Shown here: piece by piece, positions 53,333 to 62,112 of the stretch
Position numbering within the stretch: the first letter of the stretch is position 1
Layout: each line of letters begins with the position of its first letter
Source: Pseudonocardia alaniniphila
Lineage (GTDB): Bacteria; Actinomycetota; Actinomycetes; Mycobacteriales; Pseudonocardiaceae
Direction: 5' to 3'
Length of the DNA stretch: 64,000 nucleotides
Assembly: GCF_022524485.1 (NCBI RefSeq)
Contig: NZ_JAKXMK010000015.1
Span: 124,001-188,000, forward strand
Translations under genes and position numbers: made by a program
The notes under the pieces: model-generated
Told to the model about the DNA's origin: nothing
Databases searched by the model: none
Seen by the model: the letters and a program-made list of their open reading frames with translations, nothing else

Positions 53333-53932
53333 TTGCGCCAGCTCGTGTACTGCATCGCGTCCACCATCGACGGATTCATCGCCGGACCGGACGGAAGCGA
53401 CCCCACCGGTCCCGACGGCTTCTGGCCGGTCGCCCAGGACTACATCCAGCACCTCGCCACCGAACTCCCGGAGATCCTCCCCGGGCCGGCGCGCACGGCG
53501 CTGTCCATCACCGCCGAGGGCACGCATTTCGACACCGTCCTCGAAGGGCGCCGGACATACGAGATCGGACTGAAGGCCGGGATCAACGACGCGTACCCGC
53601 ACCTGCGCCACCTGGTGTTCTCCCGGACGCTCGCCGCGAGCCCCGACCCCGACGTCGAGGTGGTCGCCACCGATCCGGTGGCGAAGGTGCGGGAACTCAA
53701 GCAGGAGAACGGCAAGGACATCTGGCTGATCGGCGGGAGCGAGCTCGCCGGGGTGCTGTACCCGGAGATCGACCAGTTGATCATCAAGCTGGGGCCGCTG
53801 ACCATCGGAACGGGAATCCCGCTCTTCTCGCGGGACACGGCGTTCGATCCCCGCCACTGGCAGCTCGCGAGCCACACCGTCGTGGCGAGCGGATCCGCCT
53901 TCCTCACCTACGTCAGCACACCGTCGGCGTAG
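53333..53932 (+). CDS. RibD C-terminal/dihydrofolate-reductase-like protein
   Basis: A 199-residue protein of the RibD_C/DHFR-like family: LVYCIASTIDGFIAGPDG start, LEGRRTYEIGLKAG and ENGKDIWLIGGSELAGVLYPEIDQLIIKLGP with the NADPH-binding GG. Such stand-alone proteins are probably NADPH reductases of unknown substrate. TTG start at 53333. Likely controlled by the divergent TetR. Confidence 0.85.
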   Translation: MRQLVYCIASTIDGFIAGPDGSDPTGPDGFWPVAQDYIQHLATELPEILPGPARTALSITAEGTHFDTVLEGRRTYEIGLKAGINDAYPHLRHLVFSRTLAASPDPDVEVVATDPVAKVRELKQENGKDIWLIGGSELAGVLYPEIDQLIIKLGPLTIGTGIPLFSRDTAFDPRHWQLASHTVVASGSAFLTYVSTPSA

Positions 53933-53954
53933 CACCGCGCCGTTCTATCGGCCG

Positions 53955-53970
53955 TTGCTTATATAAGCAA
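53955..53970. promoter_or_regulatory. ArsR operator palindrome
   Basis: TTGCTTATATAAGCAA is a perfect 16-bp palindrome 20 bases before the ArsR start. An AT-rich dyad at this distance is typical of autoregulating ArsR-family repressors and could overlap the promoter -10. Confidence 0.7.
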
Positions 53971-53989
53971 GTGCTGCTATCTTTCCGGC

Positions 53990-54346
53990 GTGCACGCGTT
54001 CGACGTCCTCGGCGACCCGGTTCGCCGGCGAATCCTGGAGCTGCTCGCCGGGGGGGAGATGACCTCCGGAGCGGTGTGCGCCGCGATCCAGGAGGAGTTC
54101 GGAATCTCCCAGCCCGCCGTCTCACAACACCTGCGGGTACTACGAGACAACGGGTTCGCCTCGGTCCGTCCCGAAGGGACACGCAGGCTCTACCGTGTGC
54201 GGCCCGAGCCGCTGCGTGACGTCGACAACTGGCTCGACCACTTCCGGCGCTTCTGGACTCCCCACCTGGACGCGCTCGCCACCGAACTGGCCCGCGGACG
54301 GCGCGAGCGCCGCATCCGCGAGGCCGACGAGAGGACCGACCCATGA
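53990..54346 (+). CDS. ArsR family transcriptional regulator
   Basis: A 118-residue winged-helix repressor: VLGDPVRRRILELLAGGEMTSGAV, then GISQPAVSQHLRVLRDNGFASVRPEGTRRLYRV. No Cys cluster for metal sensing, so it belongs to the metal-independent group that commonly accompanies SRPBCC genes. GTG start; the stop overlaps the next gene's ATG (ATGA). Confidence 0.9.
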   Translation: MHAFDVLGDPVRRRILELLAGGEMTSGAVCAAIQEEFGISQPAVSQHLRVLRDNGFASVRPEGTRRLYRVRPEPLRDVDNWLDHFRRFWTPHLDALATELARGRRERRIREADERTDP

Positions 54347-54984
54347 TCGATGTCACCCACCAGATCAACGCCGTGACGCGCACGGTCGGCACGCGCACGC
54401 TCGAGGCGGGCGAGGCCCGCGTCGTCGCCATCAGCCAGACCTACAACACCGACCTCGACGATCTCTGGGATGCCTGCACCAACGCCGAGCGCATCCCCCG
54501 CTGGTTCCTACCGGTCACCGGCGACCTGCGCCTGGGCGGGCGCTACCAGTTGCAGGGCAACGCAGGCGGCACCGTGGAGCGCTGCGATCCCCCGCACGGT
54601 TTCGCGGCCACCTGGGAGTTCGCCGGGGAGGTGAGCTGGATCGAGGTCCGGCTCACCGAGGTGTCCGACGGCCGCACCAGGTTCGAGCTCGAACACGTCG
54701 CCCACGTCGACGACGAACGCTGGGCCGAGTTCGGCCCGGGCGCGGTCGGCATCGGCTGGGACGGGGCCGCCATGGGGCTCGCGCTGCATCTGGCGTCGGG
54801 CGAGCAGGTGGACGCTGCGGAGTTCGAGGCCTGGTCCGCCACGGAGGAGGGCAGGCGGTTCTTCACATCGACCAGCGACGCCTGGTGCGCGGCGAGCACG
54901 GCAGCGGGCACCGACGCCACAGCTGCCCGCGCCGCCGCCGACCGCGCCACCGCCTTCTACACCGGGGTGCCCGACCAGGCCTGA
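54343..54984 (+). CDS. SRPBCC/AHSA1 family protein, copy 1
   Basis: A 213-residue START-like fold protein. QTYNTDLDDLWDACTNAERIPRWFLPVTGDLRLGGRYQLQGNAGG is the AHSA1 (activator of Hsp90 ATPase-like) signature, and ATWEFAGEVSWIEVRL is the second conserved strand. Function unknown; binds a hydrophobic ligand in some members. Coupled to ArsR and followed by a paralogue, with 60 bases between. Confidence 0.88.
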   Translation: MIDVTHQINAVTRTVGTRTLEAGEARVVAISQTYNTDLDDLWDACTNAERIPRWFLPVTGDLRLGGRYQLQGNAGGTVERCDPPHGFAATWEFAGEVSWIEVRLTEVSDGRTRFELEHVAHVDDERWAEFGPGAVGIGWDGAAMGLALHLASGEQVDAAEFEAWSATEEGRRFFTSTSDAWCAASTAAGTDATAARAAADRATAFYTGVPDQA

Positions 54985-55044
54985 TCCGTTGTCCCGCGGG
55001 CGGCGCACGCGTCGCATGCGCGAACCCGACAGAGAGGACCAACG

Positions 55045-55686
55045 ATGATCGACGTCACCCGGCAGATCAACGCCGCGGATCGCACGGTCAGCGCGCGGAT
55101 GCTCGACAAGGGCGAGGGCCGCACGGTCACCATCAGCCAGACCTACGCCACCGACCTCGACGACCTGTGGGACGCCTGCACCAACGCGGAGCGACTGCCG
55201 CGGTGGTTCCTCCCGGTGTCCGGCGAGCTGCGCCTGGGCGGGCGCTACCAGCTGGAGGGAAACGCAGGCGGCACCGTCGAGCGCTGCGACCCGCCCCACG
55301 GATTCCCCGCCACCTGGGAGTACGAGGGGTCCGTGAGCTGGATCGAGGTCCGGCTCACGGCGGTGTCCGAGGCATCCACACGGTTCGCGCTCGAACACGT
55401 CTTCTACATCGGCAACGACCACTGGACCGAGTTCGGCCCGGGCGCCGCCGGCATCGGCTGGGACATGTCGTTCCTGGGGCTCTTCCTGTACCTCTCGTCG
55501 GGCGGCACCGCCGACCCCGCACAGGTCGAGGCATGGTTCGCCACGGACGACGGCAGACGGTTCCTGACCTCGTCCGCCGACGCCTGGTGCGCTGCCGACA
55601 TCACAGGTGGCGCCGACCCCGACGTGGCCAGAGGAATGGCCGACCGCTCGGGCGCCGCCTACGCCGCCGTGCCCGAGCAGGCCTGA
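55045..55686 (+). CDS. SRPBCC/AHSA1 family protein, copy 2
   Basis: It has the same 213-residue length and motif order as the preceding gene: TYATDLDDLWDACTNAERLPRWFLPVSGELRLGGRYQLEGNAGG. The two differ most around residues 130-180. This is a tandem duplication that has diverged. ATG with GAGAGGA upstream. Last gene of the ArsR operon. Confidence 0.88.
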   Translation: MIDVTRQINAADRTVSARMLDKGEGRTVTISQTYATDLDDLWDACTNAERLPRWFLPVSGELRLGGRYQLEGNAGGTVERCDPPHGFPATWEYEGSVSWIEVRLTAVSEASTRFALEHVFYIGNDHWTEFGPGAAGIGWDMSFLGLFLYLSSGGTADPAQVEAWFATDDGRRFLTSSADAWCAADITGGADPDVARGMADRSGAAYAAVPEQA

Positions 55687-55755
55687 GGCTCCCCCGCACG
55701 AGCGGCACGTTCGTCCCGACCTATCGGCCGAGCGGGCCTCTCGTACGCGGCCCGT

Positions 55756-56817
55756 TCACTCCGGGCGCGCCGGCCGCCGGGCCGGAACACAGCAGTCGAC
55801 CGCGCACGGGGCCCCGTTGACCGTGCACCCACCCCCTGGCACCTCGCCCAGGCGCCGCGGAGCGGCCTCGTGCAGACACTCGGCCATCAGCTCCACCACC
55901 ATGTCGGCGAACCGTGGGTCCGGCCCGGCCGTCGCCGCGCGAGCGAACGCCATACCCAGCTCGGTGGCGCGTTCCTTCGCCTCCGTGTCCAGATCCCACA
56001 CCACCTCGACGTGGTCGGACACGAACCCGACCGGGGACACGATCACCGCGGGCACGCCACGAGCGTGCAACGCCTCGATGTGGTCGACGATGTCCGGCTC
56101 CAACCACGGCACCTGCGGCGGGCCGGACCGCGACTGCCACACCACGTCGAACTCCTCGACCCCCAGCTCCGCCGCGACCAACCGGGCGGCCTCACCGACC
56201 TGCCGCGAGTACCGGTGCCCGCCCTCCTCCGGCGGCCCGGCCGCGACGTCGGCGGCGACCGGCACGGAGTGGGCGGTGAAGACGAGCCGAGCGTCCTCAC
56301 GGACGTCGGCGGGCAGCGTCGCGGCCGCCGCACGCACGGCGCTGGCGTTGGCGGCGATGAAGTCGGGGTGGTCGAAGAAGTGCCGCAGCTTCACCATGTC
56401 CGGCGCGCCCTCCCCCACCGCCTTACGTGCCCGCTCGATGTCCTCTTGGTACTGCCGGCACGCCGAGTACCCGCCGTAGGCGCTGGTGGCGAACACGAGC
56501 GCACGACGAACCCCCGCACGCGCCATCTCCGCGACCGTGTCCTCGACCAGCGGGTGCCAGTTGCGATTGCCGAAGTAGACCGGCAGGTCCGTGCGCTGCC
56601 GGAGCGCCGCGATGATCTCGCGGTTGCGCGCATTGAGCGGGCTCACGCCCCCGAAGTGCCGGTAGTGCTCCTCGACCGCGTCGAGCCGCTCGGGCGGGAC
56701 ACCACGGCCACGCACCACGTTCTCCAGGAAAGGCCGCACCTCGTCGAGGCCCTCGGGCCCGCCGAAGCTCAGGACCAGCAGCGCGTCCGCTTGTTCTCGC
56801 ACGACCCGATTAGACAC
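55756..56817 (-). CDS. hemH: Ferrochelatase (coproporphyrin type, with C-terminal cysteines)
   Basis: A 353-residue ferrochelatase: LVLSFGGPEGLDEVRPFL start, YFGNRNWHP, VFTAHSVPV with the metal-site His, and the SPVGFVSDHVEVVWDLD block. Cysteines C331, C338, C342 and C343 near the end would ligate the [2Fe-2S] cluster known in actinobacterial and animal enzymes. In actinobacteria it inserts iron into coproporphyrin III. The GTG at 56817 overlaps the end of inhA by eight bases. Confidence 0.93.
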   Translation of the reverse strand: MSNRVVREQADALLVLSFGGPEGLDEVRPFLENVVRGRGVPPERLDAVEEHYRHFGGVSPLNARNREIIAALRQRTDLPVYFGNRNWHPLVEDTVAEMARAGVRRALVFATSAYGGYSACRQYQEDIERARKAVGEGAPDMVKLRHFFDHPDFIAANASAVRAAAATLPADVREDARLVFTAHSVPVAADVAAGPPEEGGHRYSRQVGEAARLVAAELGVEEFDVVWQSRSGPPQVPWLEPDIVDHIEALHARGVPAVIVSPVGFVSDHVEVVWDLDTEAKERATELGMAFARAATAGPDPRFADMVVELMAECLHEAAPRRLGEVPGGGCTVNGAPCAVDCCVPARRPARPE

Positions 56818-57601
56818 CGATGGCGTGGAACCCGCCGTCCGCCCACACCATCGACCCGGTGGTGACCGGCAGCCAGTCCGACAGCACGGCGCAGACGGTC
56901 TTCGCGACGGGAACCGGGTCGTTGACGTCCCAGCCCAGCGGCGCACGGCCGTCCCAGGCGTCCTCGAACGCAGAGAAGCCGGGGATGGACTTCGCGGCCA
57001 TGGTGCGCACCGGCCCGGCGGCCACGAGGTTGACGCGGATGCCCTTCGGCCCGAGGTCACGCGCCAGGTACCGGGTGACCGACTCGAGGGTGGACTTGGC
57101 CACGCCCATCCAGTCGTAAGCGGGCCACGCCTGCCGGTTGTCGAAGTCCATTCCGACGATCGAACTGCCCGGCCCCAGCAGCGGCAGCACGGCGGTGGAC
57201 AGCGACTTGAACGAGTAGGCGCTCACCTGGATCGTCGCGGCCACGTCCTCCCACGGCGCGTTCATGAACGCGCCCTCCCCCAGGCACGAGGCCGGCGCGA
57301 AGCCGATCGAGTGGAGCACGCCGTCGAGCTTCGGGCCGTCCACTTCGGACGACTCACCGAGGTACGGCGACACCCGCTCGACAAGGCTGTCGAGCTGGGA
57401 CTGGTCCGACACGTCGAGCTCGACCACGGGCGCAGGCTTCGGCAGCCGCTGCGCGATCCGCTCCACCAGCCGCATCCGTCCGAAGCCGGTGAGCACAACT
57501 TCTGCGCCTTGTTCCTGGGCGATCTTCGCGGCGTGGAACGCCAGCGACGCATCGGTGATCACGCCGGTGATCAGCAGGCGCTTGCCCTCGAGCAGTCCCA
57601 T
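56810..57601 (-). CDS. inhA: Enoyl-[acyl-carrier-protein] reductase
   Basis: A 263-residue InhA-type SDR: MGLLEGKRLLITGVITDASLAFHAA start, SIGFAPASCLGEG loop, PAYDWMGVAKSTLES with catalytic Tyr and Lys, and the NLVAAGPVRTMAAKSIPGF substrate loop. Together with the upstream FabG this is the mycobacterial mabA-inhA pair. It reduces the double bond of enoyl-ACP in fatty acid or meromycolate elongation. ATG 57601, 32 bases after fabG. Confidence 0.94.
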   Translation of the reverse strand: MGLLEGKRLLITGVITDASLAFHAAKIAQEQGAEVVLTGFGRMRLVERIAQRLPKPAPVVELDVSDQSQLDSLVERVSPYLGESSEVDGPKLDGVLHSIGFAPASCLGEGAFMNAPWEDVAATIQVSAYSFKSLSTAVLPLLGPGSSIVGMDFDNRQAWPAYDWMGVAKSTLESVTRYLARDLGPKGIRVNLVAAGPVRTMAAKSIPGFSAFEDAWDGRAPLGWDVNDPVPVAKTVCAVLSDWLPVTTGSMVWADGGFHAIGV

Positions 57602-57633
57602 GGCAGCCTTTCCGTGTTCAGGGAGCGGGTGGG

Positions 57634-58344
57634 CTAGTGGCCCATTCCGAGGCCGCCGTCGACCGGGATCACAGCGCCGGTGATGTATCCGGCGTTCTCC
57701 GAGCCCAGCCACGTGACGGTGGCGGCCACCTCGTCAGTGCTGGCGTAACGCCCGAGGGGAATCTGGCCGAGGATCTCGGCGCGCCGCGCGTCGGACAGGG
57801 CGCGGGTCATGTCGGTGTCGACGAACCCCGGCGCCACCACGTTGGCCGTGATGCCGCGGGAACCGAGTTCACGTGCGACGGAGCGGGCCAGCCCGACGAG
57901 ACCGGCCTTGGACGCGGCGTAGTTGACCTGCCCGGCGCCGCCGGAGAGGCCGACGACGCTGGAGACGAAGACCATGCGGCCGCTCTTCGCCTTGAGCATG
58001 CCGCGGGAGGCGCGCTTGGCGACGCGGTAGGCGGCGGTGAGGTTGGCGTCGACGACCCGCGTGAACGACTCCTCGCTCATCCGCATGAGCAGCCCGTCGT
58101 CGGTGATCCCGGCGTTCGAGACGAGCACCTGCACGGGGCCGTGCTTGTCCTCGATCTCGGCGAACGCCGCGTCCACCGCAGCCGCGTCGGTGACGTCGCA
58201 CTGAACGGGGAGCAGTTCCCCCGGCAACCCCTCGACGGGGCTGCGGTGCGTCACCGCCACCTGGTCGCCCTGCGCCGCGAACGCCTTCGCGATCGCGAGT
58301 CCGATACCGCGGTTGCCTCCGGTCACCAGCACGCTGCGTCCCAC
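57634..58344 (-). CDS. fabG: 3-oxoacyl-[acyl-carrier-protein] reductase
   Basis: A 236-residue FabG: VTGGNRGIGLAIAKAFAAQGDQVAV, VSNAGITDDGLLMRM, Ser in FVSSVVGLSG, and VNYAASKAG with Tyr and Lys. VAPGFVDTDMT and IPVDGGLGMGH complete the family. Also called mabA in mycobacteria. GTG start at 58344. First of the fabG-inhA-hemH operon. Confidence 0.94.
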   Translation of the reverse strand: MGRSVLVTGGNRGIGLAIAKAFAAQGDQVAVTHRSPVEGLPGELLPVQCDVTDAAAVDAAFAEIEDKHGPVQVLVSNAGITDDGLLMRMSEESFTRVVDANLTAAYRVAKRASRGMLKAKSGRMVFVSSVVGLSGGAGQVNYAASKAGLVGLARSVARELGSRGITANVVAPGFVDTDMTRALSDARRAEILGQIPLGRYASTDEVAATVTWLGSENAGYITGAVIPVDGGLGMGH

Positions 58345-58461
58345 GGATGGTCACCCTATGGGCAGTGCCCCGACCCGCGGAAACCGGGCGACTCGCGTCG
58401 CGAACCGGGCGGCTGGCGGAGGGTTCCGCGAGCCGCCCGGTTCACAGGTCGCAGTCGAGAT

Positions 58462-59448
58462 CTACGGGAACCGCCGGCCCAGGGCCAGGCCGCTGCCCAC
58501 ACCGGCGAACAACAGCAACGCGCCTCCGGCGAGCCACGGCCTGCTCGTGTCGACCCGCCGCACCTCGTAACCGATCTGCTCGCCGAGCTCGGCGTACACC
58601 TGCCGTAGCTCGTCCTCGGTGGCCGCCGTGAAGAACTGCCCACCGGACAGCTCGGCGATCTTCCGCATCGACGCGTCATCCACTGCCACCGGTGTGCGCT
58701 CACCCGGGTTGATCTCGATCGAGCCGTAGTCGGTGCCGAAGGAGATCGTGGAGACCGGGATCCCGGCCTCCGAGGCCGCGCGCGCCGCCGTGAACGAGCC
58801 GCGCGGCTCCTCCTCCGGCATCACGCCACCCGGCACCGTCTGTTTGCCGTCACTCATCAGCACGATCCGCGCAGGCGGCGGACCATCCGCCGCCGCACCG
58901 GCGATGGCCTGCGAGAACGTCTCCACCGACTGCAGCGCGGCGAAGATCGCCTCGCCGGTGGCGGTCGACTCCGACAGCTTCAACCCGTCGACGGCACGCT
59001 TGACCGGCTCCCGGTCAACCGTCGGCGAGACGAGCACCGCGGCCGTGCCCGCGAACGACACCAGCCCCAGGTTGATCCCGGGCGTCAGCTGATCGGCGAA
59101 CGCCTTCGCGGCCGCCTGCGCCGCGGCGAGCCTGCTCGGTTCGACGTCCGTGGCCTGCATCGACAGCGAGACGTCGATCACCAGCACCACCGTGGCCCGG
59201 TTGCGGGGCACCCGCGCCTCGGCCTGGGGCCCCGCAAGCGCGATGGTGAGAACCGCCAGCGCCAGGATCATCGCCGCAGCCGGGACGTGCCGGTACCAGC
59301 CCGGGCGTTTCGGGGCCACCCGGTCGAGCAGTTCCAGGTTGGTGAACCGGACGGTGTCACGCCGGCGCCTGCGCAGCAGCAGGACGTAACCGGCGGCAAG
59401 CGCGCCCACCACGATGAGCAGCAGCAGCCACCAGGGGTGGGTGAACAT
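58462..59448 (-). CDS. VWA domain membrane protein (BatA-like)
   Basis: A 328-residue protein with two N-terminal TM helices (about 6-25 and 55-72), a von Willebrand A domain with MIDAS DVSLSMQATDVEPSRL (residues ~92-105) and a C-terminal TM helix (~303-323). Forms with DUF58 and MoxR the widely conserved chaperone-type module; the exact clients are unknown. Begins directly after the DUF58 stop. Confidence 0.9.
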   Translation of the reverse strand: MFTHPWWLLLLIVVGALAAGYVLLLRRRRRDTVRFTNLELLDRVAPKRPGWYRHVPAAAMILALAVLTIALAGPQAEARVPRNRATVVLVIDVSLSMQATDVEPSRLAAAQAAAKAFADQLTPGINLGLVSFAGTAAVLVSPTVDREPVKRAVDGLKLSESTATGEAIFAALQSVETFSQAIAGAAADGPPPARIVLMSDGKQTVPGGVMPEEEPRGSFTAARAASEAGIPVSTISFGTDYGSIEINPGERTPVAVDDASMRKIAELSGGQFFTAATEDELRQVYAELGEQIGYEVRRVDTSRPWLAGGALLLFAGVGSGLALGRRFP

Positions 59449-60405
59449 CTACCGCCCACCCCCCGACCAGGCACGTTTGCGGGCCAGGACGAACCGCACG
59501 ATGTCCGCGATCCAATCCGAGTCGGTGCGCAGCGTGAGATGCGCGGCGCCGCAACGGCGCAGCGCAGCCGCCACCCGTTCCCGGTGCTCGGCCGCCGCGG
59601 CCGCGAACTCCCGGCACAGCAGCGGACTGGTCACGACCTCGCGCTGGCGTCCCGTCTCGGGGTCGGCGAGCACCACCGTGCCGACGTCGGGCAGTTCCAG
59701 CTCACGCGGATCCAGCACCTCGACGGCCAGCAGGTCGTGCCGGTTCGAGAGCGCACGCAGCGACCGTTCCCAGTCGGGTTCGCCGAGGAAGTCGGAGATG
59801 ACGACGGCCAGGCCACGGCGTCGCGGCGGGCGGCGCAACTGCTCGATCGCAGCCGCCAGATCGCCACGGGTGCCCTCAGGGGCTCGTTCGGTGCGGGCGA
59901 CGCGGCGCAGCATCGCACGGGCGTGGCCGAGACCGCCTCGAGCGGGGATGCGGACCGTCTGCTCCCCCGTGCTGACGAGCACACCGATCCGGTTGCCCCC
60001 ACCCCGGGTGAGGTGGGTGACGGCGGCGAGCGCCGCGATCGCGAGGTCGCGCTTCTCGCACGCCGCCGTGCCGAAGTCGAGGCTCGGCGACAGATCGAGC
60101 ACGACCCAGGTCTCCAGCTCTCGATCGGCCACCGTCTCGCGGACGTGCGGCACCGTGGTGCGGGCGGTGACGGCCCAGTCCATGCGCCGGACATCGTCGC
60201 CGGGCTGGTAGCTACGTGCCTCTCCCGGCTCGCTGCCCGGTCCGGGGACCAGACCGAGGTGGTTGCCCTGCAGCAGCCCGTCGAGCCGCCCCCGTACGGC
60301 CAGCTCCAGCGTCCGCAGCGCCGCCTCGATCCGCCCGTCCCTGAACGACGGCGGCGCGATCGGCGGCCGCCGCGTCGGCTCGGCGGTGGGCTGCGCAGCT
60401 GTCAC
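59449..60405 (-). CDS. DUF58 domain protein
   Basis: A 318-residue protein. The DUF58 core reads ARSYQPGDDVRRMDWAVTARTTVPHVRE around residues 85-110, followed by a VWA-like fold (VVLDLSPSLDFGTA). Cytoplasmic or peripheral. The start overlaps the end of the MoxR gene, so it is co-transcribed with moxR and the VWA gene. Corresponds by position to Rv1480 of M. tuberculosis. Confidence 0.9.
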   Translation of the reverse strand: MTAAQPTAEPTRRPPIAPPSFRDGRIEAALRTLELAVRGRLDGLLQGNHLGLVPGPGSEPGEARSYQPGDDVRRMDWAVTARTTVPHVRETVADRELETWVVLDLSPSLDFGTAACEKRDLAIAALAAVTHLTRGGGNRIGVLVSTGEQTVRIPARGGLGHARAMLRRVARTERAPEGTRGDLAAAIEQLRRPPRRRGLAVVISDFLGEPDWERSLRALSNRHDLLAVEVLDPRELELPDVGTVVLADPETGRQREVVTSPLLCREFAAAAAEHRERVAAALRRCGAAHLTLRTDSDWIADIVRFVLARKRAWSGGGR

Positions 60406-61457
60406 GTCGAGCTGCCGGCCGGGCTGTACGGCGCAGAGGGCGCACCCGGATCGTGCTGCGGCCGGGCGGTGACCTGCGGCAACGGAACGGTGGCGAGCAC
60501 CCGGGAGATGATGTGGTCCATCGGAACACCGTCGGCGACGGCGTCGTAGGACAGCACCAGCCGGTGGCGCAGCACGTCGGGAGCGACGTCCAGGATGTCC
60601 TGCGGGAGGACGTAGTCGCGGCCGCGCACCAGCGCGAGCGCACGTGCCCCGGCCACGATGCCCAGGGTGGCGCGCGGCGAAGCACCGTAGGACACCCAGC
60701 CTGCGATGTCGGTGAGGCCGTGCTCGGCGGGGATCCGGGTGGCCACCACGAGCCGCACGACGTAGTCAACGAGCGCGTGGTGCACGAACACCCGCGAGGC
60801 CACCTTCTGCAGCCGCTGGAGCTCCGCGGGATCGATCACCTGGTGCGCGACGGGCGGCTCAGCACCCATCCGGTAGACGATCTCGCGCTCCTCCTCGACG
60901 CCCGGGTACTCGACGATGATCTTGAAGAGGAACCGGTCGCGCTGCGCCTCCGGAAGCGGGTAGACGCCCTCGTTCTCGATCGGGTTCTGCGTGGCCAGCA
61001 CGAGGAACGGATCGGGCATCGGGAACGTCCTGCCGCCGATCGAGAGATGCCGCTCCGCCATCACCTCGAGCATCGCCGACTGCACCTTCGCCGGCGCGCG
61101 GTTGATCTCGTCGGCGAGCACGAAGTTGGCCACGACGGGCCCGAGTTCGACGTCGAACTCCTCGCGGCCCTGCCGGTAGATGCGTGTGCCGAGGATGTCG
61201 GCGGGCACGAGGTCGGGGGTGAACTGCAACCGGGCGAAGGTGCCGCCGACGACTTTCGCGACGGTCTCGACCGCGAGCGTCTTCGCGACGCCGGGCACAC
61301 CCTCGAGCAGCAGATGGCCCTTGGCCAGCAAGCCGACGAGCATCCGCTCGACGAGCCGGTCCTGGCCGACGATCACGCGCTTGATCTCGAAGACGACGCG
61401 TTCGAGCCGCTCACCTTCGTGGGCGGGGCTGGGGACGGACTCCTGCACACTCACCAC
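60402..61457 (-). CDS. moxR: MoxR family AAA+ ATPase
   Basis: A 351-residue AAA+ protein: Walker A EGVPGVAKT, Walker B VLADEINRAP, sensor 1 in LATQNPIENEGVYPLPEAQRDRF and Arg finger thereafter. The lid domain follows from about residue 250. MoxR ATPases are thought to help in metal insertion or complex assembly with the VWA partner. First gene of the minus-strand module. Confidence 0.93.
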   Translation of the reverse strand: MVSVQESVPSPAHEGERLERVVFEIKRVIVGQDRLVERMLVGLLAKGHLLLEGVPGVAKTLAVETVAKVVGGTFARLQFTPDLVPADILGTRIYRQGREEFDVELGPVVANFVLADEINRAPAKVQSAMLEVMAERHLSIGGRTFPMPDPFLVLATQNPIENEGVYPLPEAQRDRFLFKIIVEYPGVEEEREIVYRMGAEPPVAHQVIDPAELQRLQKVASRVFVHHALVDYVVRLVVATRIPAEHGLTDIAGWVSYGASPRATLGIVAGARALALVRGRDYVLPQDILDVAPDVLRHRLVLSYDAVADGVPMDHIISRVLATVPLPQVTARPQHDPGAPSAPYSPAGSST

Positions 61458-61661
61458 GCCATCCCACTCCGGCGTGCGTGAGACGACGGTGAACCCGGAC
61501 GTCCGGCGCGCACCGCCCTACGTGTCCGAGAGCTTGCGGCGAGGCTCCCCGGTCGCCCGGTAGGCCGATCGATCCTGCCACGCGGTCCTCCCCCACGACA
61601 GTCCATGACCCGACGCCGGCCGGCGTCGGCGTTTTCGGTCCTGAGCTGGGCTTTTCGGGTG

Positions 61662-61706
61662 GTCAATGAAAGGAGGACGATTTGTAGGCGTCAATGTTTC
61701 ATTGAC
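61662..61706. promoter_or_regulatory. Repeated GTCAATG motifs upstream of moxR
   Basis: GTCAATG occurs at 61662-61668 and 61690-61696, with its inverse CATTGAC at 61700-61706; the last two form a perfect 7-bp dyad with a TTT centre. It is about 205-250 bases upstream of moxR, in the 290-bp gap that otherwise holds nothing I recognise. Possible operator of an unknown regulator. Confidence 0.4.
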
Positions 61707-61747
61707 ATAGATGGTCAGCGCGCTGCTCTCATGGGCTGTCGTGAGCC

Positions 61748-62095
61748 CTACGGCACCAGCCGCAGTGGGCGATGGACGTGCGCGAAAGAGCGCTCCATCG
61801 CCCACTTCTCGAGATCCGGCCCCACCTCGCCGTGGAGATGGACAGCGGTCATGTCCGCGAGCTCCGCGATCCCCTGCAGCAGCATCGCGCAGTGCTGGTT
61901 GTGCACCACCGCCGCGTCTGCGTCCGTGTACTCCTCGATGACCACGAACTCGTGCGGGTCCGCACAGCCGTACCAGTCGTAGCGGAGGGTCTCGCCCTCC
62001 TCCCCCGCCGCGACGGCCAGCGCCGCCGCCGCCCTGACGAACTCCTCACGCTTTCCCGAACGGATACGTAGCTCCGCGCGAACAACGATCGTCAT
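61748..62095 (-). CDS. ABM-domain (antibiotic biosynthesis monooxygenase-like) protein
   Basis: A 115-residue dimeric alpha-beta barrel protein: VVRAELRIRSGKREEFVRAAAALA start and RYDWYGCADPHEFVVIEEYTDADAAVVHNQ middle, typical of PF03992. Such proteins act on quinones, haem or small aromatics, but key residues are not conserved enough to choose. ATG at 62095, just after the RipA-like gene on the same strand, 17 bases away. Confidence 0.85.
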   Translation of the reverse strand: MTIVVRAELRIRSGKREEFVRAAAALAVAAGEEGETLRYDWYGCADPHEFVVIEEYTDADAAVVHNQHCAMLLQGIAELADMTAVHLHGEVGPDLEKWAMERSFAHVHRPLRLVP

Positions 62096-62112
62096 CGCCG
62101 TCTCCCCGCCGC

